This document shows, in pieces, positions 13,841 to 25,353 of a stretch of DNA of 64,000 bases. Position 1 is the stretch's first letter. The number at the start of each line of letters is the position of its first letter. The translations under genes were made by a program, and so were the position numbers. This DNA comes from Gonium pectorale (Eukaryota > Chlorophyta > Chlorophyceae > Chlamydomonadales > Volvocaceae), in assembly GCA_001584585.1 (NCBI GenBank), contig LSYV01000003.1:2561703-2625702 (forward strand), read 5' to 3'. The notes below the pieces were generated by a model. That model ran no database searches. It was not told the DNA's origin and saw only the letters and a list, made by a program, of their open reading frames with translations.

Positions 13841-15963
13841 AGGAACGGCGGGGAGTCGGTTTTGGTGGTAATTGTCCTTTGGGACCAGCTTGACTTTGCG
13901 GGAGAGGTCGGGGATGGGAAGCTCGACGAGGAGGGCTGTGCTGCCGGTCTGGAATGTTGCTTTGTGTCTACCATGCGGCCCTGATGCCCGCGGAGCGGAC
14001 GGACGGCCGCACAACGGCATGCGCAGGGGACCTTGGCTTTCTATGGATACGCCTAGAAAGCGTTGCCGGTGCCGTTGTGCAACCCAATGGCAGAGTTGAA
14101 CACAGCTTGGCTGCTGGATGGTCGGGAGATTGAGACCCCTTGCTATGCAGGGGAATCCCCGCCCCATGAGTGTCCTGAGAGCCCTGTCGCCGCTGCACCT
14201 CTTGGCCCCAAACCCCCAAAGGCGGCATTCTCGCCATCCATTCGGTCCCGGATGCGGGCTGAGCCTGAGCCTCCCCGGCGGCGAGGGAAACAGGATCCTG
14301 GAGCATCGACCTACTGATTGGAGAGCCGGACAATGTGGGCAGCGTTCACCCCGCCCAGCAGCCATCTGTCATGGCCTGGGTCGCCCTGCTCTGGAGTTTG
14401 GGTTTGTGGGCAAGCCACACCTGGGCAAGTAGCTGTGGGGCCTTGTGCGCGCTCAGTCTCTGCGTGAGGCCAACATCCGCTGCGCCTAAGCTGCTTCTCA
14501 ACCGCAAGGCACAGAGATGTGAGGTCCACGCGCTCTGACGCCAGGGGCCAGGGAGCGAAGGGTGTTTCCTCGTCAAGCGTTGCTGCTCCAGGTTGCAATA
14601 TTCCGACGCTGGGGTAGCCGGATGATTGAAGGCGATGCCTGCGGACAGGGGGCTGCATTGGCTTTGGCTGAAAGCGGCATCGCCTTCGATGATGCCGCGC
14701 GTCGCAGTCACAGGTTGTCTTGACGTCGCGGCGTCAGAGGCGTTCCGTTACACGGCAAGGGCATGTCACGATGTCAGTGGGCTTACGTGGGTAAGTGCCA
14801 CGCGCGCCGGTGAACCTTGAGATTGCCCGCACGGACATTTCGATGAGTAGAGAGTGCAGGATGCAAAAGCTATGTGCTGTACGGTTACTGTGTTTGTGCT
14901 GGGTTGCTTTGAGGCTTCGTTGTCATAATGGTGACGGTGTGGCGGTATCGCACAAAATCGCTAAGGGCGATGTCAACGGCAGGATACAATTGGCTCGGGG
15001 TTTGGGAGCTGATCTAGTTGACGTCGCTGCATACCGTTGCCTTCCCAGACGTCAGGGCAGGCCCAAAGACACCTCCTGCAATGTCGTCGGGCCGCGGTTT
15101 GCCGCCACTTGCTTTGCCGCCAGTGATCGGCCAGAGTGGGCTGTGGGTGCATTTCGCTTCTTGAACTTGCGCGGAATGACTTGTCAGGATGCACGTAAAC
15201 CGCATGGGTCAGGACAGCTCCCATGGCGTTTATCAAGACTGCAGATGTCCCGCGCTATAAAAAGCGAGCGTGTTGTCCTCAATGGTCAGGCACCGGGCAA
15301 AGGGCGGGCGGGTGAGCTCACGTACCGACGACGGAGGCAGTATGCTTAATCTCATGCTGGCATCCCCGGCCTTTCCCCCTGGATGCACTCATTGCGTGTT
15401 TATATGCGGGCTACGTCCTAGGTACCGGCTGTACCGGGCACCATTGGGCACAGGGCTCCGTCGCAATCACAGCCCCGTTCAATCACAGCGCCACTATGAT
15501 GGAAACCCTGGTCGCCGGAAAGCGCAGCGGTTTGTGTTACCCTGAACCGTGCGGCACATCAGTGCAAGCAGGATGTGATGCGCGTGCCCCCAGGCTACCA
15601 GTATGTCCCTCGCCTCCACGCCCGTACATTGGGTTCTAGTGCGCAACCGAGGTTGGGCACGATGCCCGGCAGCGGATTCTCGTGGTGGAAGATGTATTTA
15701 AGGATTGAGGCGTTCAGACCACGCTCCGTGGTGGATGGCCGTATGGGCCGTAGGAGCAACTGTACCTCGAGCGCCAACCGAAATGTCGTGCACCTCACTC
15801 TTGGGCAAAACTCATCCCGCAAACCGCAGTGCGAGTAGATATATGAAGTGTATTTTCCAAGACACTTAGGCAGCGTAGCGTTATGCCCGCCTTGCCCAGA
15901 GTCGACTCGGAATAGACAACGGGAGCGCTCGCAAAGACGCTCGCGATTCGCCTATCGCCTGTC
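13841..15963. other. Intergenic, no supported gene
   Basis: Several open frames of 60-190 codons exist on both strands, the longest on the minus strand at 13805-14365. None shows a domain, a signal peptide or a chain of in-phase exons. I take this as the 3' flank of the DTW gene plus spacer and the 5' region of the next plus-strand gene. Confidence 0.45.
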
Positions 15964-17601
15964 ATGGATGAACATGCAGCGACTCCTCCAGAGCCTCTGC
16001 CTCCGCCCGCTCCGCCCCCTCCGCCCACCGACCTGCGTTCGCTGGGTTCGATGGGCCCCCAAGGAAGTGGTACACGCACAGCTGGATCATCTGGCCGTTT
16101 CGGCAGCTTGCCGTCCTGGAGGGCTTTAGCGAGCTCGTTTCTCCGGTCTCAGCATCGCCTGAAGGAGGTAGGGCGATGCGTTCGGTGGGCGCTCTCCCTC
16201 TAGCACTTCATGAACGAAGTAGATAGCGAAGCACTTTCTGATGGGCACCCCTACCCCACCCACCCCGGTATGCGCACCTCGGTGCAGACTGCCCAGGACT
16301 GGCCCAGGCCGGGTATCGGCGCGATCGCCGCACTGATCATCATGGGTATACTGGTCGTTGTGATTGTGCCGGTGTGCTCTACGCAGAACTGCCTCATGAG
16401 GACGGCAAAGGTTGGTCCGGGGTTCCTGGCCGGGGTTGTTGGCTCTTTTCACGCCAGCCACCGCTCTGACCCCCTGATTCCATGCTGCAATAGTGCTGGG
16501 TGCCTTGCGGAACAGGCGCTGCATGCTGCTCATTGGTCCCTGATACATCTGCGCACCAAATCACGTCTGACGTGCACTCTGCGGTTGGTGCAGGGGACTG
16601 CGCAAGTCCTCCCCGCTCAGCGCAACGGAGGGTCGTCAATGTCGTACGCGGCCAAACTCGAGGTACGGCAGTCCAGAGTGGGAAGAAAAGCAACGCCCTC
16701 GTGCATCTTCCTTGCCCACACGCACGTAGCGGGGATCGGTGCATGCCGTGAAGAGGCCCTGCGTACGAGCATGCGCGCAGGTGTAGCTCGCCTCCTGGTT
16801 GACTATCGTACAGTGCTTGTTGCTGGCTTTGACTGTACTCGGCGGTGCGAATGCCTTTAGTCATACCGGGATCAGCCCCATTCCTCCAACCCTGCAGGTT
16901 GCCTGGGCCACCGCCGCGCCCGTAACAACCGCACAGGCCCCCACGTGCGAGGGAGTCTTTGGCACACCTGGCTCGATAACTTGGGCGCAACTCCGGAGCA
17001 ATCTTACGGCAGGGCTGACGGCCGCTTTGCAGGAGTTGGTAGCGCCCGAGCTGCGCGTTACGAGTACCCAGGTGAGGCAGCTGCTTAAACCCGCTTGCTT
17101 TTCTTGTCAGCTCGCTCGTCTGATTGCGTCGCTTATGCTTTGTTTGCACGTTGAATGCAGGTCAGCTGCCTCAACAGCACGGCTCCCGCCAAAGCGCCCA
17201 GCAGTATACCGGTACTGGTGGGCAGGAGGCTGTTGGAAGCAGATGCTAGCAGACTCAGCGGCAGCCTAACACTACAAGCATCTTTTGTGCTGCTGCTTCC
17301 CACAACCGATATCACGCTGGAGGAGTCTGTGCGCAGAATATTCCGCGTCGGCTCATCAGCGGCTTCCCCGGCGATTGAGAATGACGTCGGCTCCAGACTG
17401 GGGCCTCTGCTCGGGGCCTCCGCTACCGTGAAGCTTCTCGAGCTGCAGGAAACCCCCCCGCCCCCGCCCCCATCGCCAAGGCCATCGCCATCCCCTCCTC
17501 CACCGCGACCGCCCACCGTTAGTCCGCCACGGCAACCACCGCCCCCGCCGCTCCCGTCGCCGCCTCCTCGGTCCCCGCCCATCAGCACCCCCTCGCCATA
17601 G
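15964..17601 (+). CDS. Single-pass membrane protein with Pro-rich ends (copy A)
   Basis: Five exons join in phase 0: 15964-16167, 16288-16410 (the acceptor could be nine bases later), 16594-16662, 16898-17071 and 17161-17601, giving about 336 residues. The order is a ~68-residue Pro/Ser-rich N-terminus, one membrane segment (IGAIAALIIMGILVVVIVPV, about residues 80-100), then a ~230-residue domain containing TCEGVFGTPGSITWAQLRSN and SLTLQASFVLLLP, then an SP-rich hydroxyproline-protein-like tail (SPRPSPSPPPPRPP). There is no N-terminal signal peptide, so a type II topology with the C-terminus outside the cell or in the lumen is likely. The SP-rich tail suggests the cell surface or extracellular matrix. 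I do not recognise the folded domain. A gene of the same plan follows at 21364. Confidence 0.68.
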
Positions 17602-19774
17602 CCGTCGCCACCATTTGCGGAGACCTGCACCCCAGACCGGACGCTTCTCTGGCACAGCCACCCTAACAGCACTTTCCCCGGACGGCCAACAGGCGTCGGC
17701 TCCGCCTCTGCTGCTAAGTAAGGACACCCGTTTCGGATATAGGTCCGTGTTAGCGCTGTGTTCGGAACCTAGCGAGCCACCCTAGCGAGTCTAGGGTGGG
17801 GGCATTGCATCCATATGGAAGCGCATTATGGCTGTGGACTGTATGGCAGTCACCAGGGCAGGTACATGCGCGTAACGGTTGCAGACTGAACGAGGGGAGC
17901 GCTTCAGTAATCTGCCCACGTCCAATAGACGTTGAGAACCTCCGCGTATTTGCGGCGTACGTGCATGCTTTACCTAGTAGACGCTATACCGCGCACGTGC
18001 TCGCTGGACACTACCATTGTGGGAAATATTATATGCCCATCAAACGTGGGAATCGTGGCTCAGTGTTCAGCGCCGCAGGGCTCTGTTCTGGCCACTGGTG
18101 GCAAGGGGAATTCTTGCCGAGGCATCCATGAAAGCCGCGTTTATTGGAAGCAATCGCAGCTGGGCAGCGTAGGACGGTTGCCTCGATGATGGGAACGGTT
18201 TATGTGGTCAGTCGTTGTCAGACACGAGCAGCGAAGCATGCCGGGTCTGTCCAGGCGTTTTGGCACTTGGTGCGAGGTTCTTATGCTGCTGAGCAGATGG
18301 TTTACGTACTGTCCGCCCGGAATGATGTACCGTACGGCATGTCTGCAAGGTCTCGGGCATTTGGCCAGCATATGGGTGGCGAAGGTGAAGCTGGCATCTT
18401 TTCCGGATCCATGAATTGCTGTCAGGTGCCGTGGCGTACCTGATGAATTTGCCACGTGGCTTCAGACAGCAATGCGGTTCAGCGATTGTACTGCAGTAGG
18501 ACCTGCAAGCAGGCTGCGGATTGGTAACGATGCAGGTGGGCTAGTAGGTGGGCGGGCAACACAGCAACGCAGGTTACGCGGTTGGCATGTAATGTAAGGT
18601 CCATGCAAGGTCACTTGCGCGCATGTGGGAATGTGCATATAGAGTTCAAGGTGCTGGGACTGAGGGATGGGATTGGCTAGCAGTATCACCTAGCTGTTTA
18701 ATACTGTGCTCTCTGTGCAGCCAGTTGGCAGCGTGTCCAGGCCTCACTATTTGCCCAATTGTTGGGGATGTGGCTATGGCTTTGTGTTTGATGTTGCAGT
18801 ATGACGTGTGCGGAAGTAGCCAGAAATTGCTGTCAATGGTTTTTCTCTTGATAAAGCTGTGGTGATCCTGGCCGCGACCCCGAACCAGCTTCCAGGTCCA
18901 GAGTGGCTCCGCGTACGATGGTGCTGACGCATGCCCAAACGGATGTCTTGGTATCACTATTAGGCTTCGCTTGGCTGTACGCCGCCAGCAAAGCCATATG
19001 CGTCTCTGCCGGCAATTCTGTGGGCTTGGGCCGCCTCGCGGCCTCGGCTTTCGTACGGTAGGATATATCCCGTCTTATTGCGATCTGTACGTCAATCCGG
19101 ATGGGTAGTGATGCGGTAGTTTTCTTGGAGTGGATGGAGGCACTCGGTGGCTCAAGACACACTGTACGGTGGAATGTGCATGGCTTCATCCCACGCTGAT
19201 CATTGTACGATGGATGTACGTACGGCAAACTCGCAGGCGGGCACCTGGAGTGCCCGTGGCTGTGCCGCCCCGTAACGGTGTATGCGTGTGGATTGGTGTA
19301 AATGCAAGCAAAGCGATACCAGCTCGCTACCCCGAACGAGCGCGAACGAAGGGCTATCCCTCGTGCGAAGCATTCTTTTAGCCTATTGCTTTCCCGTCAC
19401 CCCGCGCAGTCCTAGCGTGGAATCTCCGCCGCATGTGCCCGTCTTCCAGGGCTCCCTCGTCAAGTTTCAGGCGATGCGCCAGCAGGCGCCCAAAGCATCC
19501 CCGTGGTGGCGTGGTATCATCCTCCATTGTACCCAGTTTGCATTCAGAATTGCTAGGCCTCCGGTGATGTCTGCCTTTGAAGCAGGCATCCCAGTTACAG
19601 GCAACACGCGGGTAAGCCTGCGGCGCCTCAATTGCTGCACTCAAATTCCCCATGGATGGGTGATGGCGATGACGCCCTGCTGCGAAAACCCATGTATGTA
19701 CAGCTCCCAGGTTCTGGGACCAGGACGGCCTTGCGGATGCTACCTCCAACGCCCTAGTCCGCCCGACTCGTAAT

Positions 19775-19824
19775 GCCGCCTTTGCCGCCTTTGCCGCCTT
19801 TGCCGCCTTTGCCGCCTTTGCCGC
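19775..19824. repeat. 9-bp tandem repeat, about 5.5 copies
   Basis: The unit GCCGCCTTT repeats perfectly about five and a half times. Because the unit is a multiple of three, it keeps frames open on both strands and creates spurious repetitive peptides, including Ala-Ala-Lys and Lys-Gly-Gly runs on the minus strand. Confidence 0.9.
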
Positions 19825-20305
19825 GCCTTCGGGTCTGTACCAGCATGTCCGAACAGGCGACTCCCTCTTCCTTTGCATCTTTTTGTTCCGCGCTCCTTCG
19901 GCTACCCAATCGAAGGAGCGCGCCCCGTGGACGCCAAACTAATACTTGCACCCTGCTTACAGCCGGAGAAGCTCTCCGCCTCCTGCCGCAATCGTCCACA
20001 GAGCCTTTTCACGACAGCGGCAACCAGCGAGCGAACGTTGAAGGCGATTTGTGCAACGCCACCCGGCTTACCAAGAGCATCACCTGCTCTTGCCTGGGAC
20101 TCTACGTATGGCCGCACAGGCTTTTAACGGGTAACTGTAACTTTATCTTGTATCACCGAGGACTACCCGCAAGTTGTTTAGTAGACCGAGTCCGGCATGT
20201 TTGAATATGAACGAGCTCACGAACGAGGTTACGAAAGGCTTCATAGGCCCTTGATCCCGATATTCAAGGCTTCTGGGACGGCGCCGGGCTGCACCACTGC
20301 CCTAA

Positions 20306-20340
20306 AAAAGAGAACCAGAACGGGGAAGGCACCACTGCTC
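20306..20340 (+). repeat. Fragment of a second dispersed repeat
   Basis: The sequence around AGAACCAGAACGGGGAAGGC recurs with one extra base near 54098. In both places it follows an A-rich run. It resembles the A-rich end of the ~100-bp dispersed repeat (AAAAAAGAGAAACCTGCA) and may be a diverged relative. Confidence 0.5.
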
Positions 20341-21363
20341 TGCACTGTGCACGGCCCTGTGTTTGCGGGGTGGAGTAACGCTGCATCCACCGGCCGGGTG
20401 TTGCAAACCTGTCGTGCTGGTCGATATGCAAGGAATGAGCACCGCATGTCTGAAGACAGGGCCGGAGCGTGCTGGGGCACCGGTTCCATGACCTAATCTC
20501 GCACATTCTAGGCGCTCAGGTTGGTAGGCTGATAAAAGAGTCCTTGTCGGGCGGCCCGGCGCCCCCTTCTGTGGCTGAGCGAGGGGCGGCATGCCTGTCT
20601 TTGCGTGGCTTTGGTCCGTCTTATGCTGCACCACGCCCCTTTCAAAAAGCGAAGGGTGGTTCTGCTGCCTTGGGACTGCGACTATGTGCCGAGGCCTGCG
20701 CGGTGTGGTGCTGGAGGGATGCGCTGCGCTTGCTAAGGCGACTGCAGAGTGCTGTTTGCCTGGACAGCTCGATGCTTCACCACTGCTGCACCAAGTCTCA
20801 GCCTCTCATTACCACTACTGGGCCTCCGGTCTACGGGGGGCGCCGTTTTGGGCAGCCGCAATCCATGACTCGAAGCTAACGACCCACGGGCCGCAAACCT
20901 TGCGGTGTCCAATCAGTCCACATTCGTAGCAGCAATAACTATAAAATCATCGCCTGAGCATCTTTTGACACAAAGCAAGTGGTATGCGGCCGTAAATAGT
21001 GAGCACGTCTTGCCCGGCACGAAAAAAGCATAGGAGACATGAGCAGTAGTACTTGGTAACTCCTGTGTTGCTTGCGTCGCATACCAGGCCTGCGCTGTCA
21101 ATTAGCTACCACACCGTCACGTATCACGAGCAAACTTGCTCCTGTTGAGGCGTTTTTTCGTGAATCTGTGGTGGTGTTGCCTGTGGCCTCGCAAAGGACT
21201 AGTCAAGTTTGTACGGAAAACCCAAAAGGCGGTCGCAGTTGCAGTGCTGGACCGGACGCGAGACACAACACACGAGAGGGTCCACACAAAGCTGGAAAAG
21301 AAACGTGCGTTTCTAGCAGACATCACACCCTCATAACATCTGGGATATGTCTACAGAGCGGCT

Positions 21364-23227
21364 ATGTCTAGAGAGAAGCATGGGATAAATTTGGGGGCCT
21401 CGAATACTGTTCCCTTTCGGACTTGGAGTGATTCCAGTTCATCTTCCAATTCGTCTGCTGGGGTACGCATCTACCTGGCTGATGCTTCTTCAGCAAACCA
21501 GCCAGTAAGTGCGCATTCAGAGGTTGAGAGCGGGCGCAGGGAGCGGTCGAGGTGTACCAGTAATTTCGTCGTTGAGTGCGTCGCAACACCACACCTTGTG
21601 CTGCAACCTGCGCTCAGGTTTCCTCTGGTTGTATTTCTCGGTCGAGGCTTGTTGGGCCGCTCATAGCGCTTATCGTCGGTGCGGCTATACTGGGGGCCGT
21701 CTCAACACTTGTTGTCCTCAGTCGACAATGGAGCCATAGCAGTCAGGTAGGACGTTGCTGCCTTTGGGGGGCTCGTCAGCGCATCGACAGCAACTGGACA
21801 ACTGCTGCGCCTAGAAAGGGCGGAGACGCGCGTGCTCTGCAAAACATGGGATGTGCACCTCTGGTTTGTGACTATGCATGTCGAATGCGTACTACTGCCT
21901 CATAAGCGTGCCACAGCCACCGCTGAGCTGCGTCGGCGCAGGGGCCTGCCGACACAGTTTGCCTTGCCTTGCACGCATGTTGCACGTTACCAGAGAAGCA
22001 CAGCGGCGCGACAGGTGGGCCGTAGGGGTGCGGTTTCCTCCGTCAACCGGCGTTCCCCGCTGTCCAGGGTGCGCAGTACTGTGATGCTGCGCAACCTGAA
22101 CTAAACCACCATTGCATCTTCACACAGCCTCTGCAGGTGCAGGGAGCGGGGAATGAGACGAACGGCGGGCTTCTTCGTTTCCTGGGGAAACTGAAGGTGG
22201 GCCCGTGCGTACCCTGGTTTCTTCACGCGGATGACATCACTATCCCCGCTCGTGCTTGTGCATCCTACACGATGATATAACCGGCGTTTCATGGCTTCGG
22301 CCTGCAGGTGCAGGGACCGCTTACAGATGTCAACGGCGGCCAGGAGCCCTCCTTCTGTTCTGTATCCACGGAACGATCTGAGCTCGTCAGCGGCGTTCAG
22401 GTGCGAGCGACAAAAGCTGACGGCTGCACCCCGGGTATCGGGTTTCCTATCCGGATAGCGGGGTTCCGATTACCCCAACATTCCAGCGGGCCAACTGCAT
22501 TGAAAGGGCTGTACGGGTGCTGTTGCTCTTTGTGGGCTTAGATGGGGCTCCCCTTGCACCGCCGAATGGAACTGATTTGGACCTTGAAGATTGCTACCTG
22601 GACCGCAAGTTGCTCCGCGCCTCATGCGATGCTGGCGAGGGCTGCACTACCTTCTGCCGCAGGACGCTATTGGTGAAACGCTCATCACGCTGGGAGCGGA
22701 TGGGACAGCGCCACAAGTGGACATCACGTCTTGCAACGGGTCAGCCTCGCTCGCGTTGCGTCTGCTGTCCCACTGTGCCTGTGCAACTGCAATCCGTGGT
22801 ATTGGCCAGAGAATGGATCACCGCTGAGTCAGCAACTGAGTCGCCCTGCGTCGACCTTCTGTTGCGCTGCGACCCCAGAAGTGCACAGCAGGATAGCACA
22901 TGGCTGAGATTAAACCGCTGCCCGTGAACTTGCAGATCAACAATCAGTTTTCACCTCACGGTCTGGGTGTCTGGTGGCGAGCTGGCGGCAACTGTTGCGG
23001 GCCTCCTAGCTCACGATGAAGCACAGCGGTACACACTGCTTAAGCTTGCCGACTCGGTCACGGCTAAACGTTTCAACTTCACGGAGCTGACCTTTGTGTG
23101 TGAGTCTGGACAACGAGGAAGCGGGACGGCAACTGATGTAACGGCATTTCCGCCGACTCCGAGCGGCACGTCAGGGGATTGGAACGGAGGCGGGACCGGT
23201 AATTTGAAGCCGACTCAAAGCCCATGA
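21364..23227 (+). CDS. Single-pass membrane protein (copy B), same plan as copy A
   Basis: Well-supported exons are 21364-21504, 21618-21746, 22137-22196, 22308-22400, a block around 22540-22850 containing DAIGETLITLGADG, and a last block from about 22936 to 23227. The N-terminus is Ser/Asn-rich and is followed by one membrane segment (LIALIVGAAILGAVSTLVVL). The outer part contains two short exons that both begin VQG and resemble each other (VQGAGNETNGG and VQGPLTDVNGGQ), then STISFHLTVWVSGGELAATV and a Gly/Pro/Thr-rich end. As in copy A, there is no signal peptide and the membrane segment is encoded by the second exon after a phase-0 intron. The exons between 21747 and 22136 and near 22540 are uncertain. 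The function is unknown; a surface protein is likely. Confidence 0.55.
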
Positions 23228-25353
23228 AGAAGGCTAGTTTGTAAACGGGGCTGCCGGCCAATGGGTTCAAGCGTGCCCAGCTGACAGCGGGGCGGGACGA
23301 GCGCATGCAGCATGCCTGAGGAGGCGACCTTCAGCGGGTGCTCTGAGTTTTGTTTCATGTTGCAGGATGTGTTTTAGGTAGGTGGAAAACATGCTGCATT
23401 CAGCCCAGCCCTAGAAGCTCCGACTTACTTATGTTGGCTGCTGCCGTCGTTTTACGTGACAATTAATGCTGTATTTGCCAGATTTGATACGTAAATTTGC
23501 GCCGCGCTGCAAATCGTGTGTATGGTGTGTACTGCTCCTTAGTGTCCTGATACCGGTATGTGCCATCGCCCTCTGTCCGCCAATTTGCTCTTCGCTCGGT
23601 CCTCTTGGTCCAAGCTGCTTTTGGCGGCAGTCGCTGTGTGTTATAAGCCATGTGTGCATCCGCATCACGCGCGCTGGGCCATGAACCAACCGCTCGGTTG
23701 CACCGCGTGAATTACAGCAATGATGAGACCTTGTGCTGCCGTCTTTTACTTGACATGGGGCGGTGTGCGAACTGATAACCGTCATCGATTGCAATAGGGT
23801 ACCTAGATTGTAGGGCATAGGCTCGTCCACTGCATCTTGAACGGTGGAATACGGCACTTCTGCAGACTGTCCAGTTACACTTCTGTTCTATCCAAACCGA
23901 TGTCTGCGGTATGAGCCGGATATCTCGCGTTAGCGTTGTGTGGGTAAAATATTACAGGTGCTACGTCGTGCTCTTTCAGAGGCTTTGCGGGGTTGCGTAG
24001 CGTTATGTATGTAACTAGGCACAACCGCAGACAAGACCCGGCCCAAAGCTAGCCGGCTCAGCTCTAGAGGGTCTGGATATGAGCCCTGGTTCACGTCGTG
24101 GGCGGCTTCCAGTGCACAGGTCGCATCTTCCCGAGCCTCGACACCGTTAGGTACTAGAGTAAATTATGGGAATTCTGCCTTCGCTAGCCTGTCCTGAGCA
24201 CGCCGCTCGCAGCACAGGACGCAAGGTAACCGGCATGACGGACGAGGAGCTTCTGGAAACATATAGTAGCGCGTATTCACCCACGGTTCAACGTGTTGGC
24301 CTTGTATCGCCAGCCATGTGTTTGATGGAGGAGGCGACTGCGACGACCAATCCTCCTTGAGTATTGCATAGCTGGCCACCCGACTGCACGACCAACGACG
24401 GGTGACGGGGCTGGAGGCTTCAGCCCCTTCAAACTCGACTTTTTGATGTGGCGATAACGGGCATGGATCCATGGAATGGACGTTTAAAAGACAGTGGCTA
24501 AGACCGTACGACGGCGGGCGCTTTATGTTGGGCACCTGCGATTCGTGACCCATGGGTCAGAGCAAGTCGCCTATGTGTGGCGACTTGTAAACCATTTGAT
24601 CTTCAACCATGCCCCTGCATCCCTGCTTTCTCTTCTGCACTGACGTAGACGCCCACGAGACCCTCTTGGTCCAGCCCTCAAAGCAATTGGTGAGACAGTT
24701 GGGGACAACTGTGAAGGGACCTATGGAATGGGTATGATACAACCAGCTCTGAGTGTTGTCGTGAGTCGGCTCAGGCATGGCATGCACTAGTGGCTGTGCG
24801 CTAAGAATACAGTGCATGCACATGATGCAAACCATCCTTCCATGTGTGGAACGGGGCTGATGATGACACCAGTGAGCACAAGGATGAGCTGCTGGAGGAA
24901 TTAAAAACGCCCAAAATCTTCAAGACTTTGTCATCCGGCTGCAGGCAAGGCTCGTCATCTTGGCCTACCGGTATGTAAAGCTATGTATTTCCCCTTTCAT
25001 CGCACCGTCAGTATGTCTTCGACCCTTCGGTACCATTAATTGCGTTTTGCGCCCCATGGCCAAATCGTCGGTATGCCTGGAACTCAAGGGCACACTACAC
25101 GCCCCAGACTCGTCTACTCAGCAGTGAACTGCCCCTCTGTCGTCCGTCCACTGTAGCAGTACTATCGGTGTCATTGGACTCGCACGACGACCCCTAATGC
25201 GTACATCACCGCACGCGCAGAACGCTTCACAATTCTTTGGCTCTGTCAGCTTGAGATGGCTAGACTCTATGCCCTCACATTGTGTGAGTGAAGCACATGA
25301 TCATACCTCGTAACCATTTCCAGCGCAGAGATTTAGCCGCTGTATATATTCAC
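23228..25353. other. Intergenic, no supported gene
   Basis: No frame longer than about 140 codons and no domain is seen. It lies between the 3' ends of the copy-B membrane protein (plus) and the kinesin gene (minus), so both 3' UTRs are expected here. Confidence 0.45.

Larger units (their letters stand above)
17602..21363. other. 3.8-kb stretch without a supported gene
   Basis: Only short open frames without domains are seen. The region contains a 9-base tandem repeat (19775-19824) and a fragment similar to one near 54094 (20306-20340). The plus-strand frame 19282-19773 and minus-strand frame 19378-19878 overlap the tandem repeat and have no other support. The stretch separates two membrane-protein genes of similar plan, so degraded copies or transposon remains could be hidden here, but I cannot show that. 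Confidence 0.4.

Noticed and set aside
13841..14100. TGTAA polyadenylation signal typical of green algae downstream of several stops
   Set aside because: I looked just after the stops of the DTW, RecQ and hisC genes and saw no convincing one (the hisC match overlaps the stop codon itself), so no terminator or poly(A) site is annotated.
13805..14365. 186-codon minus-strand frame
   Set aside because: No domain, no partner exons; composition fits random GC-rich sequence. Kept only as unsupported.
17440..17601. Reading the SP-rich tail as proof of a pherophorin
   Set aside because: Proline-rich tails are shared by many volvocine surface proteins, and the expected signal peptide and pherophorin domains are not visible; the gene is left unnamed.
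19282..19878. Overlapping 160-codon frames on both strands
   Set aside because: Both run through the 9-bp tandem repeat, which keeps any frame open; no other support.
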